From assembly GCF_000189395.1 (NCBI RefSeq), contig NZ_AEPB01000053.1:1-64000 (forward strand): a stretch of 64,000 nucleotides of DNA, read 5' to 3'. The translations under genes were made by a program, and so were the position numbers. Within the stretch, counting starts at the first letter, position 1; each line of letters begins with the position of its first letter. This document shows, piece by piece, positions 7,619 to 16,809 of the stretch. The notes under the pieces were generated by a model. It saw only the letters and a program-made list of their open reading frames with translations. It was not told the DNA's origin and searched no databases. Source of the DNA: Planococcus donghaensis MPA1U2. Lineage in GTDB: Bacteria > Bacillota > Bacilli > Bacillales_A > Planococcaceae.

Positions 7619-8566
7619 ATGGATAGTAAGCGCATTGAACAAACTTTCTCAGAAGTGTCGAAAACAACTGGTTGGGCAGTAGACAAACGAATATCATTAG
7701 CTGTGACGAATATATACTTAGGGCGTGGGCAAAAGTTTGACGCCGGCTTGCATGAGGGAGCCGTCAATATTATTAAAAAAAATGAAGGATGGACGTCCCC
7801 ATTACGATCTCATTTACTTCATGTTGCAGCTGCTTTTATAGTGTTAAAAGAAGAAAGTATAGAAAGCTCGTTAAAATTGGTGAATCAAAACCAACAAGCT
7901 CTTAACGATGCAGGATTTTGGAAAACATCGTATACGTATTTAGCTGCGTTAATGATGAAAAACCCTGAAGAAGCAACACGTGCAAGAGCCTTATATGAAG
8001 AAATGAAGAAACATCATAAATTTCTAACATCGAATGAAGATATTCCTTACGCAGCCTTATTGGGGAGCAGAGAAGGAACGGTTGAAGAACGAGCGGCGAC
8101 TATGAATATGTATTACAAAGACTTACGGGAACAAGGGTTTTCGATGGGGAATGACCTGCAGTGGTTGTCTCAAATTATGACGTTTGAATCTCCTGCTTAT
8201 AATCCGGAAATGGTCGGAAAAGTATTGGCGATCCAGCAATTCTTTAAAGATGAAAAAATCAAAATTAAGTATGCGCAATATCCTACTCTTGGTTTTTTGG
8301 CAGTAACAGGAGTAGGTGGCAATGCACTAAACGAAATTGTGTCAAATACCCGTGAACTTGAAAGCAACAAAATTTTTCGTTGGTACAAAGATATGGCATT
8401 TTCAACGGCAGTTCAACAGACGATGGCTGACAATATAAAAGGTCAAGATATTGTCGATATGGCTTTTTCAACATCACTGGAAGCGTTGATGCAGGCGCAA
8501 CAAGCAGCCATGATGGTCAGTATTAATGCTGCAATTATCTCAACCACTAATAATTCATCCACTTAA
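7619..8566 (+). CDS. DUF4003 family protein
   Basis: A 315-aa soluble protein of the DUF4003 family, whose function is unknown. It is mostly alpha-helical with no signal peptide, no membrane segments and no catalytic motif. The C-terminus (ALMQAQQAAMMVSINAAII) is a long Ala/Met-rich helix. The start is ATG 7619, 8 nt after GGGAGG; a TTG at 7616 in the same frame is too close to be preferred. The ribosome site lies inside a terminator stem, so transcripts starting upstream of the hairpin would be poorly translated. No dedicated promoter is obvious between zupT and this gene. Confidence 0.72.
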   Translation: MDSKRIEQTFSEVSKTTGWAVDKRISLAVTNIYLGRGQKFDAGLHEGAVNIIKKNEGWTSPLRSHLLHVAAAFIVLKEESIESSLKLVNQNQQALNDAGFWKTSYTYLAALMMKNPEEATRARALYEEMKKHHKFLTSNEDIPYAALLGSREGTVEERAATMNMYYKDLREQGFSMGNDLQWLSQIMTFESPAYNPEMVGKVLAIQQFFKDEKIKIKYAQYPTLGFLAVTGVGGNALNEIVSNTRELESNKIFRWYKDMAFSTAVQQTMADNIKGQDIVDMAFSTSLEALMQAQQAAMMVSINAAIISTTNNSST

Positions 8567-8634
8567 CGAGGAGTGTCGAAAATGAACTAAGTTTCTATTT
8601 TAGTTGCTTGAAAAAATAGACTTTATTTCATAGC

Positions 8635-8663
8635 TTGTCATCATTCTTTCATCGGAGTATAGT
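8635..8663 (+). promoter_or_regulatory. Promoter of niaP
   Basis: -35 TTGTCA (8635-8640) and -10 TATAGT (8658-8663) are 17 bp apart. Confidence 0.8.
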
Positions 8664-8673
8664 GGTATAAAGA

Positions 8674-8696
8674 TGTAACTATACATGTGTAAAGAC
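8674..8696. promoter_or_regulatory. Candidate niacin-repressor operator
   Basis: Between the -10 and the ribosome site lie TGTAACTATACA (8674-8685, arms TGTA/TACA) and an overlapping TACATGTGTA. The position is typical for a repressor. NiaR control of niaP is known in Bacillales; assignment of this exact site to NiaR is inference. Confidence 0.4.
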
Positions 8697-8709
8697 AAGG
8701 GGAATGATG

Positions 8710-9927
8710 ATGTCAACTTCAGTTGAGAAAAAAACAGGTGCGATATCAAGAAATAAATTGTTAGGGATTGCGGGGCTTGGATGGCTCTTTGATGCAATGG
8801 ATGTCGGCATCTTAGCGTTTGTAATCGCAGCGCTCCATGCAGATTGGGGATTAACTTCTAACCAAATGGGATGGATTGGCAGCGTGAACTCAATCGGAAT
8901 GGCGGTTGGCGCATTTGTTTTCGGTATTTACGCTGACCGTGTAGGTAGAAAGAAAATATTTATCATCACGCTTTTATTGTTTTCGATTGCAAGCGGTATT
9001 TCTGCTTTCACTACCACTCTTGCAGCATTTCTGATTTTGCGATTTTTTGTCGGAATGGGATTGGGCGGAGAACTTCCGGTAGCTTCTACTTTAGTGGCGG
9101 AAAGTGTACCGGCAAGAGAACGTGGTCGCGTGATTGTGTTATTGGAAAGTTTCTGGGCGGCTGGTTGGTTAGTTGCTGCGATCATTTCGTATTTTATCAT
9201 TCCTTCTTTCGGATGGCGCGTAGCGCTGTTGTTGACTGCTTTACCGGCATTTTACGCATTATACTTGCGCATTAATTTACCGGATTCTCCACAGTTTTCG
9301 GCCAAAAAAGATGTCTTACGCTCGATATCTACAAATATTAAAGACGTATGGTCAAAAAAGTACAGACGACCTACAATAATGTTGTGGATTGTTTGGTTTA
9401 TGGTCGTCTTTTCATATTACGGAATGTTCTTATGGTTACCGAGTGTGATGGTATTAAAAGGATTTACGCTTATTAAGAGTTTTCAATATGTGTTAATCAT
9501 GACTCTTGCACAGTTGCCGGGGTATTTTACAGCAGCGTGGCTAATTGAGCGTATTGGACGAAAATTTGTACTAGTGACTTATTTAACCGGGACCGCTGCC
9601 AGTGCTTTAGCTTTCGGTAATGCTGATTCTATTACAGGCTTGATTGTTGCGGGTGCTTTCTTATCCTTCTTTAACTTAGGAGCTTGGGGTGCTTTATACG
9701 CTTATTCTCCAGAACAGTATCCGACGATTATTCGTGGAACTGGGACGGGGATGGCTGCTGCGTTTGGGCGTATTGGGGGTATTCTCGGACCGCTATTGGT
9801 TGGGTCGCTTTTAACTGCGGGAATTGGAATCAATATAATTTTTGCGATTTTCTGTGGGGCCATTCTTATTGGCGCTATGGCTGTAGCCTTTCTTGGTACC
9901 GAAACAAAACAAATGGAATTAGAATAA
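8710..9927 (+). CDS. niaP: Niacin permease NiaP (MFS)
   Basis: A 405-aa major facilitator permease closely resembling B. subtilis NiaP (YceI) along its whole length, including GLGWLFDAMDVGILAF at the N-terminus, the MFS loop motif ADRVGRKKI, and FNLGAWGALYAYSPEQYPT near the C-terminus. It imports nicotinate/nicotinamide for NAD salvage. Twelve membrane segments are expected. Three consecutive ATG codons (8704, 8707, 8710) are in frame; AAGGGGA just upstream makes 8710 or 8707 the best spaced. Single gene with its own promoter and terminator. Confidence 0.88.
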   Translation: MSTSVEKKTGAISRNKLLGIAGLGWLFDAMDVGILAFVIAALHADWGLTSNQMGWIGSVNSIGMAVGAFVFGIYADRVGRKKIFIITLLLFSIASGISAFTTTLAAFLILRFFVGMGLGGELPVASTLVAESVPARERGRVIVLLESFWAAGWLVAAIISYFIIPSFGWRVALLLTALPAFYALYLRINLPDSPQFSAKKDVLRSISTNIKDVWSKKYRRPTIMLWIVWFMVVFSYYGMFLWLPSVMVLKGFTLIKSFQYVLIMTLAQLPGYFTAAWLIERIGRKFVLVTYLTGTAASALAFGNADSITGLIVAGAFLSFFNLGAWGALYAYSPEQYPTIIRGTGTGMAAAFGRIGGILGPLLVGSLLTAGIGINIIFAIFCGAILIGAMAVAFLGTETKQMELE

Positions 9928-9933
9928 CTTAAA

Positions 9934-9975
9934 AAACAACGTCTTCAGTGCAAACTTGGAGGACGTTGTTTTTTT
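9934..9975 (+). terminator. Terminator of niaP
   Basis: An AACAACGTC / GACGTTGTT stem, extended by further pairs, is followed by a T run. Confidence 0.8.
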
Positions 9976-10061
9976 TCTCCAAAATAAAAAAAGGGTATTG
10001 TTCGTAGTTTAGCTAATACCTTTATATAGGGATAAAACATGGTAGAAATGGACGTGGAGAT

Positions 10062-10910
10062 ATGGAATTGATCATTTACTCGGATTCGTCGGTTTTTGAA
10101 GAGCGAGTATCGCCTTTGTTAAATCGGAATGAAGACCGTAATAGTTTGTTTTTAGGGATACTTGGACAAATCCAAGCCAATCGGTACGACGATTATTTTC
10201 TAGCACTAGCCGAAACAGAAGATGAAGTTGTCGCGGCGTGCTTAATGACGCCGCCGCATGCTTTGCAATTAGTAATATTTCGTCGGTTGCCTGAAATTGA
10301 AAAGGAAATTGCCGGCCATTTACAAAATCTCGGAGTTAAAGTTAGCGGCATTGTAGGTGAGCATGATACATCTCGTCTTTTTGCTAAAGCTTGGACCGAT
10401 CATACCGGTGAGCAAGTGAAAATACTAATGGATCAAGGCTTGTATCGCATTGATGCAGTTAATAAGGGCTTGCAGAAAAGTGGAGGCTCTTGGCGAGTTG
10501 CAAGTAATAAAGACGCAAAATTATTAATAGAATGGTATAAACTGTTTGAAGAAGAAACGGGAATCGATCGTCGTTCTACCCAGGAACAAGCTACACAACG
10601 AATTGAGGAGTTTTTAGAGAGGAAAGAAGTTTATGTGTGGGAAGTAGACGGGGAGGTTGTCTCTTGTATGAAAAAAGCACGCCCTTCGAAAAACGGCATA
10701 ACCGTGTCTTTTGTTTTCACACCCGTGGCTTACAGAAAGAAGGGGTATGCGCGGACCTTAGTCGCTGAGGTCACAGACGAATTGTTGCTAGAGTATGATT
10801 TTGTTATGCTTTATACGGATCTTGCCAACCCAACGTCCAATAAAATTTACCGAGAAATTGGCTACGAACAAATTTCAAATCCAGTTCACCTCATTTTTTC
10901 AGATAAATAA
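10062..10910 (+). CDS. GNAT family N-acetyltransferase
   Basis: A 282-aa protein with a C-terminal GNAT acetyltransferase domain (residues about 140-275). The acetyl-CoA binding segment is VAYRKKGYARTLVAEV. The N-terminal 140 residues look like a degenerate GNAT-like half, as in several Bacillales proteins of this size. The substrate is unknown. GTGGAG lies 7 nt before ATG 10062. The gene stands alone between niaP and the osmoprotectant operon. Confidence 0.75.
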   Translation: MELIIYSDSSVFEERVSPLLNRNEDRNSLFLGILGQIQANRYDDYFLALAETEDEVVAACLMTPPHALQLVIFRRLPEIEKEIAGHLQNLGVKVSGIVGEHDTSRLFAKAWTDHTGEQVKILMDQGLYRIDAVNKGLQKSGGSWRVASNKDAKLLIEWYKLFEEETGIDRRSTQEQATQRIEEFLERKEVYVWEVDGEVVSCMKKARPSKNGITVSFVFTPVAYRKKGYARTLVAEVTDELLLEYDFVMLYTDLANPTSNKIYREIGYEQISNPVHLIFSDK

Positions 10911-10931
10911 AATTTCCTTAAGTAATTTTAG

Positions 10932-10957
10932 GAGTAAAAAGGTACTTTATAGGGTAT
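10932..10957 (+). promoter_or_regulatory. Candidate sigma-B promoter of the osmoprotectant operon
   Basis: GAGTAA (10932-10937), a 14-bp spacer and a perfect GGGTAT (10952-10957) resemble the sigma-B consensus GTTTAA-N12-15-GGGTAT. The -35 part is imperfect. Confidence 0.5.
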
Positions 10958-10997
10958 AAAAAAGCTAGGCTTAAAGAAGCAGGAAGGAGTGAGGGCT

Positions 10998-11966
10998 ATG
11001 ATTCGTTTTGAAAATGTCACGAAGCGGTTTTCAGATGGTACAGAAGCATTAAAAGACATTTCGCTTGTTTTACCGACCCATCAATTGACTGCTATCATTG
11101 GTCCTAGTGGCTGTGGAAAAACTACGTTGATGAAAATGATTAATAAATTAGAAAAACCTACCGAAGGAAGCATCTATATTGATGAAAAACCTATTAATGA
11201 CATGGATGAAGTTCAGTTGAGGCGCTCGATTGGCTATGTTATTCAACGCATTGGGTTGTTTCCTCATATGACCATCTCAGATAATGTGGCATTAGTACCA
11301 AAATTACTTGAATGGTCTAAAGAAAAAAAGGAAGAACGAGTACGCGAATTGCTCCAACTGGTTGGTTTGGATCCTGAAGTTTATATGGAACGTTACCCCC
11401 TCGAATTAAGTGGAGGGCAACAGCAACGTGTGGGAGTAGTCCGAGCGCTTGCTGGAGATCCTAACATTGTTTTAATGGATGAACCCTTCTCAGCACTTGA
11501 CCCCATTAGCAGGGAACAACTGCAAGATGAACTTCGAAACCTTCAACAAACCATCAATAAAACCATCGTTTTTGTAACTCATGATATGGATGAGGCATTA
11601 AAAATTGCCGATACTATTATCGTCATGCGCGCTGGAAAAGTAGAGCAGACGGGAACCCCGCAACAGCTAATTGATAATCCCGCGAACGAATTTGTTCAAA
11701 ACTTTATTGGTATCGAACGGATCAGTCAAAAGCGAACATTTGGCGAGCGGAAATTAGTAGAGTTTCTGTCTATTTTCACATCGGATTGGTCGGGAGAGTT
11801 TAAAGAAATATCAGCAGAATCAACGTTTGAAGACGCGTTTGCGAAATTAGACGAAAGCGATCAAGAATATTTAGCGATTACTCATAACGATCAAATTGTA
11901 GCTTACGCTAATGAACGTGATTTGTTGAAAGCGGCCCTCGCTAAAGAAACGGGGGTATTAACATGA
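10998..11966 (+). CDS. Osmoprotectant ABC transporter ATPase (OpuCA-like)
   Basis: A 322-aa ATPase of the glycine betaine/carnitine/choline importer family, energising osmolyte uptake. Walker A is GPSGCGKTT, signature LSGGQQQRVGVVRAL, Walker B IVLMDEPFSALD, switch VTHDMDEA. After residue 240 there is a C-terminal extension in the position of the CBS regulatory domains of OpuCA. ATG 10998 is chosen over GTG 10989 because AAGGAG sits 8 nt upstream and MIRFENV aligns with the family start. It overlaps the permease start as ATGA. Confidence 0.87.
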   Translation: MIRFENVTKRFSDGTEALKDISLVLPTHQLTAIIGPSGCGKTTLMKMINKLEKPTEGSIYIDEKPINDMDEVQLRRSIGYVIQRIGLFPHMTISDNVALVPKLLEWSKEKKEERVRELLQLVGLDPEVYMERYPLELSGGQQQRVGVVRALAGDPNIVLMDEPFSALDPISREQLQDELRNLQQTINKTIVFVTHDMDEALKIADTIIVMRAGKVEQTGTPQQLIDNPANEFVQNFIGIERISQKRTFGERKLVEFLSIFTSDWSGEFKEISAESTFEDAFAKLDESDQEYLAITHNDQIVAYANERDLLKAALAKETGVLT

Positions 11967-12601
11967 CAAACTTTTTCGACACGCTTGTCAGTCGTCAAGA
12001 TATGATTATTAGCGCACTTATTGAACATATGTATTTGTCTTTTGTCGCAGTAGCTGTTGGTATAGCGATTGCATTGCCGCTAGGGATACTGATAACGCGC
12101 TACCGACGCTATGCCGAATCGATTATTGGTGTAACGGCTGTATTTCAAACGATTCCGAGTCTTGCTTTGTTTGGATTTTTAGTTCCTATATTAGGAATTG
12201 GATCGCCTACAGCGCTAATCGCACTTATCATTTATGCATTGTTGCCGATTTTACGAAATACTTATGCAGGAATTGCAGGGGTTGATGGGTCTACTATTGA
12301 AGCAGGTCGAGGTATGGGCATGACACGTACACAAATTCTTAGACAAATCGAATTGCCGCTAGCATTGCCGTTTATCATGGCGGGAATACGCACAGCTACG
12401 GTATTGACGGTGGGAATCGCAACACTTGCAACATTTGTTGGAGCAGGTGGTTTAGGTGATATCATTTACCGAGGATTACAATCATATAATAATTCATTAG
12501 TGCTAGCAGGTGCGCTTCCAGTAGCGCTGTTAGCGATTGGGTTTGACCAAATCTTAAAGTGGATTGAAAAACGCGCAACACCAAAAGGGCTAAAAATTTA
12601 G
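11963..12601 (+). CDS. Osmoprotectant ABC permease (OpuCB/OpuCD-like)
   Basis: A 212-aa inner-membrane permease with about five to six membrane segments. The conserved EAA-type loop is EAGRGMGMTRTQILRQIELPLALPFIMAG split around a central Gly. B. subtilis opuC encodes two different permeases, but here only one is present between ATPase and binding protein, so the channel may be a homodimer. It overlaps the ATPase gene by 4 nt and is 12 nt from the binding-protein gene. Confidence 0.87.
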   Translation: MTNFFDTLVSRQDMIISALIEHMYLSFVAVAVGIAIALPLGILITRYRRYAESIIGVTAVFQTIPSLALFGFLVPILGIGSPTALIALIIYALLPILRNTYAGIAGVDGSTIEAGRGMGMTRTQILRQIELPLALPFIMAGIRTATVLTVGIATLATFVGAGGLGDIIYRGLQSYNNSLVLAGALPVALLAIGFDQILKWIEKRATPKGLKI

Positions 12602-12613
12602 GGGGAAAACAAA

Positions 12614-13516
12614 GTGAAAAAAGCGACATTAGGAATAGTTTTAGCTGCAACAACTGTTATTGCAGGATGTGGTTCGGGTGGAGATGAATTAGATCCATTA
12701 GTTATCGGTGGTAAGCCGTGGACCGAGCAGTATATATTGCCTTATATTCTTGGGGAATACATTGAAGCAAATTCAGATTACACTGTGGAATATGAAGATG
12801 GATTAGGAGAAGTATCGATTTTAACGCCTGCTTTGGAAAAAGGTGACATCGATATGTACGTAGAATATACCGGTACCGGCATGAAAGATGTATTGAAAGA
12901 AGAATCAGTTCCGGGTCAAACGTCTGAAGAAGTGCTAGAAATTGTGCGTGCAGGTTATGAAGAGACGTTAGGCGCGACTTGGTTAGAGCCGCTTGGTTTT
13001 GAAAATGGCTACACACTTGCTTATTCAAAAGACAGTGGTTACGATGCAGAAACTTATTCAGACTTAGCTGAAATTTCACAGTCAGAAGCGATGAGTTTTG
13101 GAGCGCCGCATCCTTTTTACGAACGGAAAGGTGATGGCTTTGATGATTTAGTTTCCACATATCCGTTTGAGTTTGCAGAAACAGACAGCTTTGATCCTGC
13201 TATTATGTACGAGGCTGTTGAAAGTGGAGAAGTAGATGTCATTCCGGCATTCACAACAGATAGCCGAATTGGATTGTTTGATCTAGAAACAACGAAAGAC
13301 GATCTTTCGTTCTTCCCGAAATATGATGCTGCTCCTGTTGTACGATTAGAAACGCTTGAAGAGTACCCAGAGCTTGAAGAGGTATTGAACGAATTGGCTG
13401 GAAAAATTTCTGAAGAAGAAATGCTCAAGATGAATTCTCGGGTAGATGTAGATCAAGAGGTAGCTAGCGATGTAGCTCGTGAATTCTTGATTGAAAAAGG
13501 ATTAATCGAAGAATAA
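12614..13516 (+). CDS. Osmoprotectant-binding lipoprotein (OpuCC-like)
   Basis: A 300-aa OpuAC-type substrate-binding lipoprotein. The N-terminal signal ends in lipobox IAGC (Cys19). The mature domain begins LVIGGKPWTEQYILPYILG, characteristic of quaternary-ammonium-compound binding proteins. Two lobes are joined around residues 110-210. GTG 12614 follows GGGGGAAAA. Last gene of the three-gene importer, closed by a terminator. The ligand (glycine betaine, carnitine or choline) cannot be told from sequence alone. Confidence 0.87.
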   Translation: MKKATLGIVLAATTVIAGCGSGGDELDPLVIGGKPWTEQYILPYILGEYIEANSDYTVEYEDGLGEVSILTPALEKGDIDMYVEYTGTGMKDVLKEESVPGQTSEEVLEIVRAGYEETLGATWLEPLGFENGYTLAYSKDSGYDAETYSDLAEISQSEAMSFGAPHPFYERKGDGFDDLVSTYPFEFAETDSFDPAIMYEAVESGEVDVIPAFTTDSRIGLFDLETTKDDLSFFPKYDAAPVVRLETLEEYPELEEVLNELAGKISEEEMLKMNSRVDVDQEVASDVAREFLIEKGLIEE

Positions 13517-13521
13517 TGGCA

Positions 13522-13552
13522 AATTCCGTAGCTTAGGCTACGGAATTTTTTT
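13522..13552 (+). terminator. Terminator of the osmoprotectant operon
   Basis: An 11-bp stem AATTCCGTAGC / GCTACGGAATT with a 4-nt loop is followed by a T run. Confidence 0.88.
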
Positions 13553-13635
13553 GTGGAGATTGTTTATCATCCTAGTTTTAACTTCTGCTCTTTTCTAATA
13601 GCATTTAAGAAATGGTTCTTGTACAATAGAATAAA

Positions 13636-13653
13636 TGAGTGAATAGTCATTCA
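13636..13653. promoter_or_regulatory. FadR-like operator
   Basis: TGAGTGAATAGTCATTCA is an imperfect palindrome close to the Bacillales FadR site (TGAATGANTANTCATTCA). It starts right after a likely -10 TAGAAT (13627-13632), so acyl-CoA-relieved repression of the following beta-oxidation genes is likely. Confidence 0.72.
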
Positions 13654-13700
13654 ATTCAGTTAAATGTAAGCGATTTCAACTAAATAATGAGGTGGATAAA

Positions 13701-14849
13701 GTGAGAGAAGTTGTAATTATAGAGGGTGTGCGCTCGCCAGTAGCAAGAAGAAAAGGTGGTTTTGTTAACACACGCCCCGATGAGTTAGCGGCCATCGTAT
13801 TAGATGAGCTAGTTTCACGGGCTGGAGTTGCAAAAAGTGACGTAGAAGATGTTATTTTAGGGTGTGTTTCTCAAGCAGGTGAACAAGGCGGCAATATTGC
13901 GCGGACTGTAGCGTTAATTGCAGGATTTCCGGATTATGTTCCTGGAGTCACGATTGATCGTCAATGTGGTTCGAGTCAGCAAGCGGTTCACTTTGGTGCA
14001 CAAGCAATTTTGGCAGGAGATATGGATATTGTTATTGCGGGCGGCGTAGAAAGCATGACGCGCGTGCCGATGTTTTCCAATATGCAAGGAGCAAAACCAA
14101 GTAAGAAATTAACCGATCAATACGAAATTATCAACCAAGGACTATCGGCAGAACGCATTGCCGACAAATGGGGATTTACCCGTGAGCAACTCGACGCGTT
14201 CTCGGTGCAAAGTCATGAACGAGCGCAACATGCGATTAAAGAAGGTCGCTATAAGCGAGAAATTGTTCCGATCCAAACTGAAGGACCAAACAATGAAGCG
14301 CTTATAGTGACCGAAGATGAAGGTCCGCGTCCCGGAACAACACAAGAAGTTTTAGGGAGTCTGAAAACAGTGTTTGATGAAAATGGAGTTATTACTGCAG
14401 GAAATGCGAGTCAAATGAGTGACGGTGCATCTGCTGTTTTATTGATGTCAGCTGACAAAGCAAGGGAACTTGGTTTAAAGCCAAAAGCGCGAATTATCGC
14501 ACGTTCAGTAGTTGGGTCTGATCCGACGTTAATGCTAACAGGACCTATTGCTGCGACAAGAAAAGTACTCGCAAAAACAGGTCTGGAAATTGGAGATATG
14601 GATCGTTACGAAGTAAATGAAGCCTTTGCACCAGTTCCGCTTGCATGGTTGCACGATATTGGAGGAGATCCTGAAAAGTTAAATGTTAATGGTGGTGCGA
14701 TTTCGCTAGGGCATCCACTCGGTGCAACGGGCACCAAATTGCTTGTGTCATTATTGCACGAATTAGAGCGGACAAATGGACGCTATGGATTGTTGGCGAT
14801 TTGTGAGGGAATGGGCATGGCGAACGCTACGATTATTGAGAAGTTATAA
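13701..14849 (+). CDS. Acetyl-CoA acyltransferase (thiolase)
   Basis: A 382-aa thiolase that cleaves 3-ketoacyl-CoA to acetyl-CoA in fatty-acid beta-oxidation, or condenses acetyl-CoA in reverse. The nucleophilic Cys is in TIDRQCGSSQQAVH; active-site segments NEAFA and GGAISLGHPLGATGTK and the C-terminal Cys segment AICEGMGMANA are present. GTG 13701 is chosen: AGGTGG lies 5-6 nt upstream; GTG 13692 in frame is an alternative. First gene of a three-gene operon with a dehydrogenase and an acyl-CoA dehydrogenase, behind a FadR-like box, which favours a degradative role. Confidence 0.9.
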   Translation: MREVVIIEGVRSPVARRKGGFVNTRPDELAAIVLDELVSRAGVAKSDVEDVILGCVSQAGEQGGNIARTVALIAGFPDYVPGVTIDRQCGSSQQAVHFGAQAILAGDMDIVIAGGVESMTRVPMFSNMQGAKPSKKLTDQYEIINQGLSAERIADKWGFTREQLDAFSVQSHERAQHAIKEGRYKREIVPIQTEGPNNEALIVTEDEGPRPGTTQEVLGSLKTVFDENGVITAGNASQMSDGASAVLLMSADKARELGLKPKARIIARSVVGSDPTLMLTGPIAATRKVLAKTGLEIGDMDRYEVNEAFAPVPLAWLHDIGGDPEKLNVNGGAISLGHPLGATGTKLLVSLLHELERTNGRYGLLAICEGMGMANATIIEKL

Positions 14850-14875
14850 TCGCTTGAAACTAAGGGGGAGTAATA

Positions 14876-15646
14876 GTGGATTTATCAAAAGTTAAAGCAG
14901 TGGTTACAGGTGGAGCATCTGGACTTGGTGAAGCGACCGTTCGTCGAATTGTTAAAAGTGGTGGGAAAGTCGCGATTTTTGATTTGAATGCCGATCGTGC
15001 CAAAAAGTTGATTGATGAATTAGGTAAAGAATCTATCATCTATATAGAAACTGATGTGACGAATGGTTCGCAAGTTGAACAAAGTATCGACAAAGCAGTT
15101 GAACAGCTTGGCGGTATTAATTTGGTTGTGAATTGTGCGGGTATCGGAACTCCTGGAAAAGTTTTGTCTAAAGGGACACCCATTGCGCTAGATCAGTTTG
15201 AAAAAGTCATCAAAGTCAATTTGGTCGGCAGTTTTAACGTGATTCGAGTGGCGGCGTCAGCGATGCAGAAGAATAAACCGAACGAAAAAGGCGAGCGTGG
15301 CGTTATTGTTTCGACAGCGTCTGTTGCGGCTTATGAGGGGCAAATTGGTCAAGCAGCTTATAGCGCATCAAAAGGTGGAGTTGTTTCCATGACCTTACCG
15401 ATTGCGAGAGAACTAGCAAGAGATGGAATACGCGTAATGGCGATTGCGCCTGGTTTAATGGAAACGCCAATGGTCGAAGGGTTACCAGATTCAGCTATTG
15501 CTTCCTTGTCTGCAGCTGTACCGTTTCCGCAGCGACTCGGAAAACCGGATGAATTTGCGCAGTTGGTAGAAAGTATTGTGACAAATCCGATGTTAAACGG
15601 TGAAACGATACGCCTCGACGGAGCGATCCGCATGCAACCGAAATAA
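14876..15646 (+). CDS. 3-hydroxyacyl-CoA dehydrogenase, SDR type
   Basis: A 256-aa short-chain dehydrogenase resembling type-2 3-hydroxyacyl-CoA dehydrogenase (HSD17B10-like). The NAD-binding motif TGGASGLG is at residues about 10-17, and the catalytic Ser and YSASK (Tyr-x-x-x-Lys) are near 145-163. In the operon it would provide the oxidation step between hydration and thiolysis. GTG 14876 follows GGGGGAG. No enoyl-CoA hydratase lies next to it, so that activity must come from elsewhere. Confidence 0.85.
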   Translation: MDLSKVKAVVTGGASGLGEATVRRIVKSGGKVAIFDLNADRAKKLIDELGKESIIYIETDVTNGSQVEQSIDKAVEQLGGINLVVNCAGIGTPGKVLSKGTPIALDQFEKVIKVNLVGSFNVIRVAASAMQKNKPNEKGERGVIVSTASVAAYEGQIGQAAYSASKGGVVSMTLPIARELARDGIRVMAIAPGLMETPMVEGLPDSAIASLSAAVPFPQRLGKPDEFAQLVESIVTNPMLNGETIRLDGAIRMQPK

Positions 15647-15660
15647 GGAGGGTGAAAAAG

Positions 15661-16809
15661 ATGGCGAAATACCGTTTTGAAGAAGAAGAACATGTTATGT
15701 TCCGTAAATCGTTGCGTAAGTTTTTAGAAAAAGAAGCAATTCCAAACTACGATCAATGGGAAAAGGATCGTATCATTCCTAAATCTTTTTGGAAAAAGCT
15801 TGGAGATATGGGCTTTCTTTGTCCGCAAGTAGAAGAACAATACGATGGACTTGGATTGGATTTTCGTTATGCGGTTGTGATTGGAGAAGAAATGGAACGA
15901 GTTGGTGCGAGTTTAACGGGTGTAGGGTTACATAATGACATCACAGTTCCTTATATTGAAGCTTACGGAAACGAAGAGCAAAAACAACGTTGGTTACCGG
16001 GGTGTGTTTCGGGGGACCACATTACAGCTATCGCTATGACGGAACCCGGAACAGGATCTGATTTGGCGAACATCTCAACAACTGCTGTTCGAGATGGTGA
16101 CAATTACATTGTGAATGGTCAAAAAACCTTTATCACTAATGGCATTAATTCGACATTGGTGTTGGTGGTTGTGAAGACGGATCCGAAAGCCGAACCAAAG
16201 CACCGCGGAATTTCATTATTAATGGTTGAAGAAGGAACGCCGGGGTTTGAGAAAGGGCGGAAACTCGATAAAGTCGGACTGCATGCTCAAGATACGTCCG
16301 AACTGTATTTTGAAGATTGTGTTGTGCCGGCGGCAAATTTAATCGGTGAAGAAAACAAAGGATTTACGTACTTAATGGAAAAATTGCAGCAAGAACGTTT
16401 AGTGGTTGCCTTAGCAGCGCAGATTGCATCAGAAGACATGCTTGATATGACCTTAGAATACGTGAAATCGAGAAAAGCCTTTGGAAAGCCGATTGGTTCG
16501 TTTCAGAATTCTCAATTTAAGTTGGTAGAAATGGCAACAGAAATTGAATTGGGTCATTCGTTTTTAGAATCGTTAATTGAAGATCATATGGCTGGAAAAG
16601 ATATTGTGTCAAAAGTGTCAATGGCAAAGTATTGGCTAACCGATACAGCGAAGAAAATTTCGGGTGAATGCATGCAGCTACACGGTGGATATGGCTACAT
16701 GGAAGAATACAAAATTGCGCGCCGTTACAGAGACATTCCGGTAGCGGCAATTTACGCGGGGTCTAATGAAATAATGAAAACCATTATAGCGAAACGCATG
16801 GGTCTTTAA
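15661..16809 (+). CDS. Acyl-CoA dehydrogenase
   Basis: A 382-aa FAD-dependent acyl-CoA dehydrogenase for the first oxidation of beta-oxidation. Family segments AMTEPGTGSDLANI (flavin/substrate loop) and the C-terminal MQLHGGYGYMEEY are intact. The position of the catalytic Glu of medium-chain enzymes (YEGT) reads YAGS here, whereas a Glu is present in the IASEDML helix. This is the arrangement of long-chain and isovaleryl-CoA dehydrogenases, so a long- or branched-chain substrate is likely. ATG 15661 follows AAGGAGGGTG; the frame extends upstream but without a better start. Confidence 0.9.
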   Translation: MAKYRFEEEEHVMFRKSLRKFLEKEAIPNYDQWEKDRIIPKSFWKKLGDMGFLCPQVEEQYDGLGLDFRYAVVIGEEMERVGASLTGVGLHNDITVPYIEAYGNEEQKQRWLPGCVSGDHITAIAMTEPGTGSDLANISTTAVRDGDNYIVNGQKTFITNGINSTLVLVVVKTDPKAEPKHRGISLLMVEEGTPGFEKGRKLDKVGLHAQDTSELYFEDCVVPAANLIGEENKGFTYLMEKLQQERLVVALAAQIASEDMLDMTLEYVKSRKAFGKPIGSFQNSQFKLVEMATEIELGHSFLESLIEDHMAGKDIVSKVSMAKYWLTDTAKKISGECMQLHGGYGYMEEYKIARRYRDIPVAAIYAGSNEIMKTIIAKRMGL

